Of a stretch of 64,000 bases of DNA, positions 23,070 through 33,820 are shown one piece after another. The stretch comes from Rhineura floridana (Eukaryota; Chordata; Lepidosauria; Squamata; Rhineuridae), in the NCBI RefSeq assembly GCF_030035675.1, contig NC_084493.1, positions 26,294,203-26,358,202 on the forward strand, written 5' to 3'. Under the pieces are notes generated by a model. The model was not told where the DNA came from. It saw only the letters and a program-made list of their open reading frames with translations, and ran no database searches. A program made the translations under genes and the position numbers. How positions within the stretch are numbered: position 1 is the first letter of the stretch; each line of letters begins with the position of its first letter.

Positions 23070-23221
23070 GTACATCTGAACCTTCTTTTATTGCTAAAAG
23101 TGAAGACCGTTTGTTTAAATACTTATTTGACGATTATGAAAGATGGGTTTGCCCAGTAGAACACTTGAATGATACAATCAAAGTGAAATTTGGCCTTGCA
23201 ATTTCTCAGTTGGTGGATGTG
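23070..23221 (+). CDS. CHRNA5: CHRNA5 exon 2: start of mature extracellular domain
   Basis: This 152-bp exon follows acceptor tcgatgcag and ends before donor gtaagt. It completes the split Gly codon and reads [50 protein letters not shown]. This is the N-terminal alpha helix and first beta strands of a nicotinic subunit. The nearly invariant Arg of the WVRPV motif is Cys here (tgc where CGN is expected), a CpG-decay type change that fits relaxed constraint. Confidence 0.93.
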
Positions 23222-23517
23222 GTAAGTTAGAAACTGCTGTTGCTATCATAATAATTTGCTTTTTAAATAGGCATGTTAGTGCAAAGTAGTTGTTTGCCAG
23301 AAGCATATGCTGTGAAGAGAACCACTGGCTCTTTCATGGAGCCTCTTCTTACCATGAAGAGGATGCCACAGTTTCACACAGCATGTAGGAGTTGCAAGGA
23401 CTGTATGTATATTATTGGTCACTTGCTGTTGAGGGAGAGAGAGGAATGCAGCATGCAATTGAATACTATCTGCTTACATAGGCCTGTTTTACAGGTCATA
23501 ATAATCCAAAGTCTGTC

Positions 23518-23965
23518 TTAAACCATTGTTTAATCATGAATGTGTCTCTTCTCTGCCATGTGGGTCCCTGCACAGTTCAAACAAGCCATATTATGGCTTG
23601 TTGTGTTGTCCAAAACCAGACCATGGTTTATTTGTTTCAAATAAACAATGAACGGTAAGCAAGAAATAAACCAAGAATTGTATCCAATGCTAGTCCTACT
23701 CAGAATAGACCCACTGAAGTTAATGAACATAACCACCTTAGGTTCATTAATACTAGTGGGTCTACTCTGAGTAGGACTAGCATGGGCTACAACCCCAAGG
23801 TTTGTTCTTTGGTAAGCCAGAAAAAAAACTCAACAAACCATGATCAGGGTTTGGATGACATAACAAGCAATAGTATGGCTTGTCTGAGCTGCACAGAAGG
23901 GGCAATATTGTGCACAAACCCATGCAGCAGGGGAGAGGCATATTCATAATTAAACCATGGTTTAA
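23518..23965. repeat. Fold-back repeat, about 448 bp
   Basis: The outer arms ttaaaccattgtttaatcat and attaaaccatggtttaa are inverted copies. At the centre (about 23690-23785) a nearly perfect hairpin pairs ctagtcctactcagaataga with its complement, tctactctgagtaggactag. The centre belongs to the same dispersed palindromic family as the array at 4970-5610. It is non-coding, in CHRNA5 intron 2. Confidence 0.65.
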
Positions 23966-25149
23966 GATACAGTGGCTTATCATGATGTGCAATTGAGGCC
24001 ACTGTGTGTGGTCTAAACTTTAATGTTCAAGACGATATGTCCTTTGGTCAAGAGTTGGCTATTTAGGCAGCCATCATTGCTGAAAACATTATTTTTATAT
24101 TGTATAGTATTAGCCCAGTTAACAAATCCTCCAGGAAATAAGCTTTTAAGGAAGGCTTTTTTTAAGGTGAAACTGACAAGCTTTGCGTTGCTTTGCCATC
24201 AATAAACTGATAAGCCTGTGCCTTTGCTTTGCAAAAGTGGTCTCATGCTTTCTCCCAGGGCTGGGGAGGGAGGGATCCAATATGATTTAGAAGAGGAGTG
24301 GGGGGGGTGCCTTCTTTTCTTACATCTTTTACACCCTTTAAAGCCCCTGTTGAAGCGGACTTCCGGGAAGGGTGACTTCGCCTGTGCTGTCTCTGAGACA
24401 AGCTCTTGTCTCAGAAGAAGCTTTTTCAGCTTTAAAATCAGTCAGAATGTTTTTTTTTTTTTTTGACTGGTTAAGATTTTCTTCCGGTCAGGGAGAAACG
24501 TGAGATTAACCACAAAGCCTGTTTTTGTTGGGAGGACTGGATTTCATTAATTTATGAGAGAAAGTTCAGCCAGCGAATGCCGGATGGACTTCCATCAAAG
24601 CTCTTGCTGATTAAGCGACACGTTTATCTTTTCTTCAAAGAAAAACGAACTAACAGGCAAGCATCCTTCTTTCCATTTTTTTTCCACTTGGTTTAAATTG
24701 TTGCACCAAAAAAGAGATTTGTCAATGAATCAGCTATAAAGAACTGCTGGGTGAGTTAAAAATTTTCTCTTTTACTCACGAAACTAAGGAGGAAAGAAAT
24801 CGAAAAAAGCTTATCTTTGTTTTTATTGCAAAAAGCGGGCCTGGGAGTGCATTCTAAAGATACTAACAGAAGAGGGATTTTTATTTCGAGGAGGGAAAAA
24901 AATAAATAAATTTGATTTATGAACTTTGGAGTATTATGCCTGGGACTATTTTTTTTTTGGTCTATTTCATTTTGACGAATCTGCTTACTCACGACGCCAC
25001 TAACTGTTTGAAGCTGGGAACTAAACTTGTTTTGTTTTCCTGAACATATACGAGATAAGGCAGGCTGTACTGTCTACACTGATGTCTGCAAGCCTGAAAT
25101 ATTAACCCAATTGTGGCTGAAATAATTTTTTGTTTTTGTGGTTTTAAGA

Positions 25150-25776
25150 ATGACAACCAGGAAAGTGACTGAGACCATGGAAGAAATTATGTTTCAGAAA
25201 ATAATGAGTGAGATTGAGATAACGAAACAAACCCTGAGACAGGGTAGACAGGAGATGAAAATTGAACTTAGCAAAATGATGCAGGAGTTTAAAGAAATAG
25301 GAGATTCTGTGAAAGAGGATTTTGACGGGATTAGAGATGAGAAAAGAAAAATTAAAGGGAAGATACAAGCCATGGAGACTGGAACAAATGAGGAATTGGA
25401 AAAAGATCTGGAGTTTACGGATGTTAGAAATCAAGTTTACTGTTTGGAATTCAACGTTGTCTCTGAAGAAACTAATGAAGATATTAGTGATAAAGTTATC
25501 AACGTCTTGGATAATTTTCTTGACTGGAATGATGTGATGGAGCTTGACATAGAAAAAATCTATGGAATTAATTACAAATATGTGACAATGGAAAAACTCT
25601 TAAGAGATGAGCCAGTGCATTTTGTAAAAAAGAAGAGCAGAGAAGTGACTTTACAACAATATTTCAGCAACATATTCAGAATTGATGGCAAGGACATATT
25701 TGTGATGGGGGAAATTCCCATCAGACTCTTGTTATATGACTATGGCTATGACAGCAAGATCATCATGAGATACTGA
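25150..25776 (+). CDS. L1 ORF1p-like coiled-coil protein, 208 aa
   Basis: The frame runs from ATG 25150 to TGA 25774-25776 without a break. The N-terminal half (about residues 5-100) is rich in Lys/Glu and heptad-like (EIEITKQTLRQGRQEMKIEL), a probable coiled coil for trimerisation. The second half (about residues 100-205) has the order of an L1 ORF1p RRM plus C-terminal domain: a YCLEFNVVSEE strand, an acidic helix, DIEKIYGIN in the place of the usual (D)IERxHRxG, then PVHFVKKKSREVTLQQYF in the place of the 'PRPIIVRFxxxKxK' block. It would be an RNA-binding chaperone of a retroposon RNP. The assignment is by pattern, not by search. Confidence 0.65.
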   Translation: MTTRKVTETMEEIMFQKIMSEIEITKQTLRQGRQEMKIELSKMMQEFKEIGDSVKEDFDGIRDEKRKIKGKIQAMETGTNEELEKDLEFTDVRNQVYCLEFNVVSEETNEDISDKVINVLDNFLDWNDVMELDIEKIYGINYKYVTMEKLLRDEPVHFVKKKSREVTLQQYFSNIFRIDGKDIFVMGEIPIRLLLYDYGYDSKIIMRY

Positions 25777-26112
25777 TAATGGATGAATGGATACTGAAAC
25801 CACTGGATTTAACAGGACTATTGAAGATGGAAGATGGAATTAATATTGATAATGGAAGAATGGCTATGGAAATTATTGGACCTAACAGATTTGATGAGAT
25901 GGATTAATCGATATGTTTATTTGGATTATGGCTATGACAACAAGATTATTATGGGATACTGATAATGGAAGAACGGCTACTGAAATTACTGGACTTAACA
26001 GGATTATTGAAGATGGAAGATGGAATTAATATAGATAATGGAGGAATGGCTATTGAAATTATTGGACCTAACAGATTTGAATCAGATGGATTAAGCGACA
26101 TGTTTATTTGGA
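25741..26112 (+). repeat. 186-bp tandem duplication inside the ORF1-only element
   Basis: Unit 1 starts at 25741 (tatggctatgacagcaagat) and unit 2 at 25927 (tatggctatgacaacaagat). The two run in parallel for about 186 bp, exactly 62 codons. In both units one frame encodes a related peptide (LDLTGLLKMEDGINIDNG; ATGs at 25779 and 25965). The second continues to TAA at 26181-26183, giving 72 aa. Whether these short frames are translated is unknown. Confidence 0.75.
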
Positions 26113-27208
26113 GAAAAATTGAAAGATATTTCTCTCAAGGAATTGAAATCGCTCTTGGACTTTTTGTGGAAAGAATAAAGTAATGTTTATGAGATTTGAT
26201 GATTAATTAAGATAACTACTGGAGGAAAGTGATTTTGTAATATAATTTTAGAGACAGGATTGTTATATATTGTAGACCTATGGTTGATCGGAAGTCAACA
26301 TTTTATTTTATTGTATAATTGTTTTTGTTTTGTTTTGTTTTTTGTTTTTGAAAATTTGAATAAAAATTAATAATAAAAAAAGCCCCTGTTGAAGCTGCCC
26401 CCACCATCTGTGAGTGGGTGTAGGAACCTATCCGTATTCTTTCCATGTTATTCCTACCTCTGGTACCAAAGTTTCTGTTAAAGAAGTAATGTCCAGGAGT
26501 GCATCTACTTTGTTAACTGAAGTATTGCTGCATATAAAGTAAGTTGCCCATAGCCATCTAACTCTAGACAAAATAAAGTCATGCCAGACTGGAAAAGAAG
26601 AGGCCTGTCCTCCTTGGGAAATACTACACTTCATCTGAGGGCCGTCGCATACTAGGTGGAAGAGTGCAATGGTTTGCCCAACAAATATGTTTTACAACAT
26701 TAAATACACTTAAGAAACAGTTGGCAGAGACTACATACATAAGAGAAGTCCATGATGCTGTATGCTCTTTTTCCTAACATTCTAAAAACAACAATCTGTA
26801 CATCTTTAAAATAAATAGTGTGCTACAGATGATAGCCAGAGTCAGTAACTTGCACCCTTGGGCAGACCAGGGAGGCCCCACTGTGAATCCTGTGCTCTGA
26901 GTGCTAGGTGGTTTAATGCCACTATTTAAATTTTCTACAATGCCCCAGAGTACCCCCAATATAGTGTTGGTCTGGGACATTTGGGGAAATTCATATGTCA
27001 ACTCCTGGCACTGCTCCCCACCAGGATTTCTTGGGGCACCAGTGGAGGAAGGAGTCCACCAAAGGGCACAATGGCAAGGGCCCCCTTACACCTGGAGCCT
27101 GCCCGATGATATCTGTAGAATATGTGCCATATGTTATGAACCACTGTCTGGAAATGGGAAAAGCTCATAAAATCTTATGTCATTCATGTAAAACTTTTCT
27201 CCTAATAG

Positions 27209-27253
27209 GATGAGAAAAATCAATTGATGACAACAAATGTTTGGTTGAAGCAG
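27209..27253 (+). CDS. CHRNA5: CHRNA5 exon 3 (45 bp)
   Basis: A 15-codon exon reads DEKNQLMTTNVWLKQ between acceptor cctaatag and donor gtgagt. The 45-bp length matches the family's exon 3, and the CHRNA3 counterpart at 63360-63404 is the same size. The sequence is undamaged. Confidence 0.95.
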
Positions 27254-27461
27254 GTGAGTAGTATATTGTGAAAAAGAGTTGATGATGGTGATTATCATCA
27301 TCTTGCTTTGGAATGCTGCAATCCAGTACACACTAACCTGGGAATAAATTGAATTCATGGGGATTACTTTTAAATAGACTTATATACAATGCACTGTAAA
27401 GTAAATACAAGGTAAAGACTGCAACCTGGGTATGAATTAAAAGGCAAAGCACATTAATATA

Positions 27462-27640
27462 TTATTTATTTATTTATTTTATACCCCTCCTTTCTTTTCA
27501 TCATAGATACCCAAGGCAGCTTACATATGGTTCCCAGGTGGTCTCCTGTCCAGTCACTGACCAGACCTGACCCTGCTTAGCTTCAGCAGGGTGCTGGCCT
27601 CATGTGTCTTCAGACCAAAGCCTGGGACATACTTGCTTGT
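27462..27640 (-). mobile_element. 5S rRNA-derived SINE
   Basis: On the minus strand the 5S-like core reads gctgaagctaagcagggtca, ggtctggtcagtgactggac. The tail is L2-like (aggaggggtataaaataaat). It lies in CHRNA5 intron 3/4 territory, immediately after exon 3. Confidence 0.75.
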
Positions 27641-28012
27641 ATGTTCATTCTGTGCTAAAAGACACTTGCAGAAATACCATAAACCTTCCCATGGAAAAGA
27701 TTATTGGATAAAATTGTTTTTTATTTTTTTTAATTGGAAGAAAGTATGATGATACGATCTGAGGTCATAAAATAGTTACTTGTACAGTTTTTCTCTGGCT
27801 GTGTGAAGAAACCACAAACAAAAAAGTATGTCCTATTGTGACTTTATCATAGGGGCATGCATATGCTGGTATTTACTAAGTAAAAGCCTTTTGAGGGGTT
27901 AGTACATTTACAGAGTGCTGGATACTTTAGATATTACTTTTCATATTAGCTGCTTCAAGGTAATTGTTTATAAATTAAACTTATCTTTAAAAATCTTTTA
28001 CTCTCTTTGTAG

Positions 28013-28123
28013 GAATGGGTTGATGTAAAACTGAAGTGGGATCCTAAAGACTATGCAGGAATAACATCTATCCGTGTCCCTTCAGATTCCATATGGATTC
28101 AAGAACATAGCTTTGTATGACAA
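28013..28123 (+). CDS. CHRNA5: CHRNA5 exon 4, with a +1 frameshift
   Basis: The exon opens [16 protein letters not shown] and continues [13 protein letters not shown], the loop A region. After ATT the frame should give P-D-I-A-L-Y-D, but seven bases (caagaac) occupy the place of two codons. The exon is 111 bp, not the family's 110 bp (CHRNA3 exon 4 here is 110 bp), and its own frame reaches a TGA at once. The donor gtaagc at 28124 is intact. Excluding the extra base, the downstream codons still read IALYD in the alpha5 frame. Confidence 0.92.
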
Positions 28124-28690
28124 GTAAGCATTTAATGCCTTTTAAATATAATTATTACTATTCTACAAACTTAAGAGATCAAATAATTTCATTGTTGTAT
28201 TTTGACATTCCTAGAGTTGAGAGCATTTTTTTCTAAAATGATATGTTCAGTACAATGTAGCATGGCATTCATGTACAGTTTTAAAAGTTATAATCATAAT
28301 TTCAAAAGAGTGGTAGTTTCAAACCATGAAATCAATTCTATTTGCCAGACAGATGAAGAATATCCTGCAGTTATGTGTGCTGAGTGGTGAAACAGACCTG
28401 CAAACATCACCTGAGTTATTTACATTTTATTAAATGGCACAGATGGTTAATAAAAAATCTCACAGTCTTTGTTAGATAAAGGAAGTGAAAAGGAAAAAAG
28501 ACTCTTTAGCCATTCTTTTTGGAGAGGAATGCAGAGGCAAAATTAGAATGCTATGGGATGCAATGAAATTCAGGCAGAACAGTAGTACTGCAGGTGCAAG
28601 GTGAGGGTGTAATGACTTCTTAAAACTGGAGATGATGTCTTCAGGAAGTTTTGGAGCTAAGCTTTCCTGTTCCTGCTACAAATGTTGCTA

Positions 28691-29226
28691 CAGTAGGGCC
28701 CCACTCATACGGCAGGTTAGGTTCCAGACCCACACTGAAAAGCGAAAATCGCCAAACATAGGCCATCCAGAAAGAGAGCAAATGAGCGAAGCCTGCTGCT
28801 GTGCCAGCACAATCAGCTGTAGTGCGATCAGCTGTAGCTCGGGGAGCTTCAGGGGCCAAGTGCTGTCAGCTGGAGTGCAGCGGCTGGAGCTCCTTGCGCT
28901 ACAGCTGATCGCACTGGGACAATAGCAGGCTTCCATCAGCTGTAGCGCAGAGAGTTCCAGCTGCCATGCTCCAGCTGGCAGCGCTTGGCCCCTGAAGCTC
29001 CCTGTGCTACAGCTGATTGCATGCTACAGCTGATCGATCAGCTATAGCGCGGGGAGCTCTAGCCGCCATGCTTCAGCTGACAGCGCTTAGCCCCTGAAGC
29101 TCCCCATGCTACAGCTGATCGTGCACACCGCTGCTCCCAGAGGAGGAGGAGAAGGGCGGAGGACAGGGCTCGTGCCGTATTAGCAGAACGCCGAAGAGTG
29201 GGGTGCCGAAAAGTGGGGCCCTACTG
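28691..29226. mobile_element. Tigger/pogo-like MITE with TA duplication
   Basis: The inverted ends cagtagggccccact and tggggccctactg are flanked by TA (28689-28690 and 29227-29228), the Tc1/mariner signature. The subterminal text (gaaaagcgaaaatcgccaaa) resembles Tigger-type ends. The 536-bp interior is filled with copies, in both orientations, of a cagctgtagcgcggggagct unit, giving a multi-arm palindrome. No transposase frame is present. Confidence 0.75.
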
Positions 29227-29977
29227 TACTTCTTTACTGCAGAACTTTGTATACCACCTTAGCAGCCGTGTCATATTGGCACCCTCCGTTGTAGCCTTAG
29301 GATTAAACAGATCACCTAGATTCCTAGAACCAACTCATTTGTATGAGTTTGCAAGAAATAATAAAAGGGCATTATTAATGATCCTGACATTCATGATGAA
29401 TCTCTGTGCTATTTAATATAATCTTCAGTATAATTTTCGTAACCCTAACTGTATTGACAAATTCTCAACATGATGTAAATCAATTAAATATATCACTAAC
29501 AAAAAATAATGACTGAAATTGGTTTGAATAATTATCTTCAGCTTGTGAAAAGCCTATTTAGCAATGCCAGTTTTAATGCAGTGAGTGCATTGCTTGTTGG
29601 CTTCAGACCAAATGCAAAAATAATTTCTTCTTTGTTGTCTCACATGTGAGTTCTCAAGGTAGAGTTATATATATATATATATAAACATAATTGTGATTAA
29701 CCAAACAGAGGTTTTTATTATATTAACAAAACGTTTCAGCTTCCGCCTTCATCAGCTGCTAACATACAAATCACACACACACACTGCTCCTAATGGCTAA
29801 GCAGTCTTTCTTACTTTCAAAATCTTTCCACTTGAGAAAATAAATAATGCATGTAGCTTTCAAGCGAAGAGTGTCACAGTAAACATCTGAAAATAACCAA
29901 GTAAAATGTAAGCTATTTATGGAAAATAGCTTCAGCATGTTATATTTTTAATAACTTCTCAGTGAATATTTTTGCAG

Positions 29978-30805
29978 TGCAGATGGTCGTTTTGAAGGAA
30001 CATCTACAAAAACAGTACTGAAACATGATGGCACAGTTGCTTGGAATCCACCAGCAAATTATAAAAGCTCCTGTACCATAGATGTCACTTACTTTCCATT
30101 TGACCTCCAAAACTGCTCCATGAAATTTGGATCCTGGACTTATGATGGCTCACAAGTTGATATAATTCTAGTAGATGATGAAGTTGACAAGAGAGTTTTC
30201 TTTGACAATGGAGAATGGGAAATAGTAACTGCAACTGGGATCAGAGGGAACAGAACGGATGGATGTTGCTGGTATCCATTTATTACCTACTCATTTATAA
30301 TTAGACGTTTGCCTCTCTTTTATACACTGTTCCTTATTATTCCCTGTATAGGGTTGTCATTCTTAACTGTCCTTGTCTTCTATCTTCCATCTTATGAAGG
30401 TGAGAAAATTTCTCTGTGCACATCAGTGCTGGTGTCTTTAACTGTCTTCTCGTCATCGAAGAAATCACACCATCATCTTCTAAAGTTATACCTCTTATTG
30501 GCGAGTACTTGGTATTCACAATGATTTTCGTTACATTATCCATTATAATAACTGTCTTTGCTATTAATGTTCATCACCAATCCTCATCTACGCACAATGC
30601 GATGGCACCTTGGGTCTGCAAGATATTTCTTCACAAACTCCCCAAACTACTTTGTATGAAAAGCCATGTAGATAGGTACTTCGTTCAGGAGGAGGAGGCC
30701 AACAATACCAATGGTTCTGAGGCCTCTAGGATTACCTTGGAAGCAGCCTTAAATTCTATCCGATATATTACACGGCACATTGTCAAAGAGAATAAAGTAC
30801 GTGAG
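29978..30805 (+). CDS. CHRNA5: CHRNA5 exon 5: Cys-loop, TM1-TM3 and cytoplasmic loop, with a 4-bp deletion in TM2
   Basis: From acceptor tttgcag the exon reads [13 protein letters not shown]. The Cys-loop [15 protein letters not shown], the vicinal pair in TDGCCWYP, and TM1 ([20 protein letters not shown]) are whole. In TM2, after [12 protein letters not shown], only two bases stand where two Leu codons belong, so the frame shifts by -4 at about 30450-30451. The original frame then resumes as [21 protein letters not shown]3 and the loop up to [11 protein letters not shown]. Donor gtgtgt is at 30806. The loop motif normally LVRKIF reads WVCKIF. Confidence 0.93.
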
Positions 30806-31543
30806 GTGTGTGTATTAACTATGTTGCATTCAACTGTCAAGGCTGGAAGTCTGGAACAAGAGCACATGCAGTTGTGGAGTAGGTCAAGTAAAATCCTAAC
30901 CCGTTTGTTTCAAATATACTTTGCTCTGGAAATACCTAGTATTTTCAAATGCTGTGATCTCTAATAGAAGTAAAAATGTAACTTCTACATGAGAACCATT
31001 TTAAAGCAGAAAGTGGATACTTTCAGAGGCAATCCACAAATAATAATTTTAAATTTCATATATCTGTGGTGCAAGGAGTTCACTCCCCCCTTTTCAAATC
31101 ATATATGGGTATTCCTTAGAAATAACCATTTTGTAGTGGTGTAAACATAGACGCAATAAGTTACTTTAAAATACAATGTTTTGGACAATTTAATTTTACA
31201 TATAGCCCAAGAGCAGGCTATTTAAGCTTGCTTTAAGAACACAAGAAGAGCCTGCTGGATCAGGCCAGTGGCCCATCTAATCCAGCATCCTGTTCTCACA
31301 GTGGCCAACCAGGTGCCTGGGGGAAGCCCGCAAGCAGGACCCGAGTGCAAGAACACTCTCCCCTCCTGAGGCTTCCGGCAACTGGTTTTCAGAAGCATGC
31401 TGCCTCTGACTAGGGTGGCAGAGCACAGCCATCACGGCTAGTAGCCATTGATAGCCCTGTCCTCCATGAATTTGTCTAATCTTCTTTTAAAGCCATCCAA
31501 GCTGGTGGCCATTACTGCATCTTGTGGGAGCAAATTCCATAGT

Positions 31544-33820
31544 TTAACTATGCGCTGAGTAAAGAAGTACTTCCTTTTGTCTGTCCTGAATCTTCCCAAC
31601 ATTCAGCTTCTTTGAATGTCCACGAGTTCTAGTATTATGAGAGAGGGAGAAGAACTTTTCTCTATCCACTTTCTCAATGCCATGCATAATTTTATACACT
31701 TCTATCATGTCTCCTCTGACCTGCCTTTTCTCTAAACTAAAAAGGCCCCAATGCTGCAACCTTTCCTTGTAAGGGAGTCGCTCCATCCCCTTGATCGTTC
31801 TGGTTGCCCTCTTCTGAACCTTTTCCAACTCTATAATATCCTTTTTGAGATGAGGCGACCAGAACTGTACACAGTATTCCAAATGCGGCCGCACCATAGA
31901 TTTATACAACGGCATTATGATATTGGCTGTTTTATTTTCAATACCTTTCCTAATTATTGCTAGCATGGAATTTGCCTTTTTCACAGCTGCTGCACACTGG
32001 GTTGACATTTTCATCGTGCTGTCCACTACAACCCCGAGGTCTCTCTCCTGGTCGGTCACCGCCAGTTCAGTCCCCATGAGCGTATATGTGAAATTCAGAT
32101 TTTTTGCTCCAATATGCATAATTTTACACTTGTTTATATTGAATTGCATTTGCCATTTTTCCGCCCATTCACTCAGTTTGGAGAGGTCTTTTTGGAGCTC
32201 TTCACAATCCCTTTTTGTTTTAACAACCCTGAACAATTTAGTGTCGTCAGCAAACTTGGCCACTTCACTGCTCACTCCTAATTCTAGGTCATTAATGAAC
32301 AAGTTGAAAAGTACAGGTCCCAATACCGATCCTTGAGGGACTCCACTTTCTACAGCCCTCCATTGGGAGAACTGTCCATCTATTCCTACTCTCTGCTTTC
32401 TGCTTCTTAACCAATTCCTTATCCACAAGAGGACCTCTCCTCTTATTCCATGACTGCTAAGCTTCCTCAGAAGTCTTTGGTGAGGTACCTTGTCAAACGC
32501 TTTTTGAAAGTCTAAGTACACTATGTCCACAGGATCACCTCTATCTATATGCTTGTTGACACTCTCAAAGAATTCTAATAGGTTACTGAGACAGGACTTT
32601 CCCTTGCAGAAGCCATGCTGGCTCTGCTTCAGCAAGGCTTGTTCTTCTATGTGCTTAGTTAATCTAGCTTTAATAATACTTTCTACCAGTTTTCCAGGGA
32701 CAGAAGTTAAGCTAACTGGCCTGTAATTTCCGGGATCCCCTCTGGATCCCTTTTTGAAGATTGGCGTTACATTTGCCACTTTCCAGTCCTCAGGCATGGA
32801 GGAGGACCCGAGGGACAAGTTACATATTTTAGTTAGCAGATCAGCAATTTCACATTTGAGTTCTTTGAGAACTCTCGGGTGGATGCCATCCGGGCCTGGT
32901 GATTTGTCAGTTTTTATATTGTCCATTAAGCCTAGAATTTCCCCTCTCGTTACCACTATTTGTCTTAGTTCCTCAGAATCCCTTCCTGCAAATGTTAGTT
33001 CAGGTTCAGGGATCTGCCCTATATCTTCCACTGTGAAGACAGATGCAAAGAATTCATTTAGCTTCTCTGCAATCTCCTTATCGTTCTTTAGTACACCTTT
33101 GACTCCCTTATCATCCAAGGGTCCAATCGCCTCCCTAGATGGTCTCCTGCTTTGAATGTATTTATAGAATTTTTTGTTGTTGGTTTTTATGTTCTTAGCA
33201 ATGTGCTCCTCAAATTCTTTTTTAGCATCCCTTATTGTCTTCTTGCATTTCTTTTGCCAGAGTTTGTGTTCTTTTTTATTTTCTTCATTCGGACAAGACT
33301 TCCATTTTCTGAAGGAAGACTTTTTGCCTCTAAGAGCTTCCTTGACTTTGCTTGTTAACCATGCTGGCATCTTCTTGGCCCTGGCGGTACCTTTTCTGAT
33401 CTGCGGTATGCACTCCAGTTGAGCTTCTAATATAGTGTTTTTAAACAACTTCCAAGCATTTTCGAGTGATGTGACCCTCTGGACTTTGTTTTCCAGCTTT
33501 CTTTTTACCAATCCCCTCATTTTTGTGAAGTTTCCTCTTTTGAAGTCAAATGTGACCGTGTTGGATTTTCTTGGCAATTGGCCAGTTACATGTATGTTTA
33601 ATTTAATAGCACTGTGGTCACTGCTCCCAATCGGTTCAACATCACTTACATCTTGCACCAGGTCCCGGTCCCCACTGAGGATTAAGTCCAGGGTTGCCGT
33701 CCCTCTGGTCGGTTCCATGACCAACTGGTCTAGGGAATAGTCATTTAGAATATCTAGAAACTTTGCTTCTTTGTCATGACTGGAACACATATGCAGCCAT
33801 GTCCGGGTAGTTGAAGTCAC
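31544..33820 (-). CDS. CR1 ORF2: endonuclease C-terminus and reverse transcriptase, 758 aa open
   Basis: The frame begins in the last third of the endonuclease (TLDLILSGDRDLV, EPIGSSDHSAIKLNI) and runs through the linker and [86 protein letters not shown] (FADD) and [19 protein letters not shown]. The end differs from the sister copy at 60.5 kb: one extra base near 31597 changes the last 20 residues. Confidence 0.92.
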   Translation of the reverse strand: MTSTTRTWLHMCSSHDKEAKFLDILNDYSLDQLVMEPTRGTATLDLILSGDRDLVQDVSDVEPIGSSDHSAIKLNIHVTGQLPRKSNTVTFDFKRGNFTKMRGLVKRKLENKVQRVTSLENAWKLFKNTILEAQLECIPQIRKGTARAKKMPAWLTSKVKEALRGKKSSFRKWKSCPNEENKKEHKLWQKKCKKTIRDAKKEFEEHIAKNIKTNNKKFYKYIQSRRPSREAIGPLDDKGVKGVLKNDKEIAEKLNEFFASVFTVEDIGQIPEPELTFAGRDSEELRQIVVTRGEILGLMDNIKTDKSPGPDGIHPRVLKELKCEIADLLTKICNLSLGSSSMPEDWKVANVTPIFKKGSRGDPGNYRPVSLTSVPGKLVESIIKARLTKHIEEQALLKQSQHGFCKGKSCLSNLLEFFESVNKHIDRGDPVDIVYLDFQKAFDKVPHQRLLRKLSSHGIRGEVLLWIRNWLRSRKQRVGIDGQFSQWRAVESGVPQGSVLGPVLFNLFINDLELGVSSEVAKFADDTKLFRVVKTKRDCEELQKDLSKLSEWAEKWQMQFNINKCKIMHIGAKNLNFTYTLMGTELAVTDQERDLGVVVDSTMKMSTQCAAAVKKANSMLAIIRKGIENKTANIIMPLYKSMVRPHLEYCVQFWSPHLKKDIIELEKVQKRATRTIKGMERLPYKERLQHWGLFSLEKRQVRGDMIEVYKIMHGIEKVDREKFFSLSHNTRTRGHSKKLNVGKIQDRQKEVLLYSAHS

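Larger units (their letters stand above)
24357..26378 (+). mobile_element. ORF1-only L1-like retroposon (HAL1-like), full insertion with 17-bp TSDs
   Basis: A 2022-bp element sits in CHRNA5 intron 2. The 17-bp string aaagcccctgttgaagc stands on both sides (24340-24356 and 26379-26395). The first junction reads ttt/aaag, like the TT/AAAA target of an L1-type endonuclease. It starts ggacttccgggaag, has about 790 bp of leader, one intact 208-aa ORF, about 600 bp of 3' sequence with an internal 186-bp tandem duplication, and ends in an A-rich (taa)n/poly-A tail. There is no endonuclease or RT, so it must have been mobilised in trans. A young age is suggested by the perfect TSDs and the open frame. 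Confidence 0.8.

Noticed and set aside
24357-26378. A processed pseudogene of a host mRNA
   Set aside because: The A-tail and duplications would fit, but the ORF is intact with ORF1p-like order, and the 3' region has an internal duplication unlike a host mRNA. Not fully excluded without a search.
28013-30805. The +1 (exon 4) and -4 (exon 5) changes as a mutually compensating pair in a working gene
   Set aside because: About 470 bp of conserved alpha5 sequence between them, including the Cys-loop and TM1, would be read out of frame.
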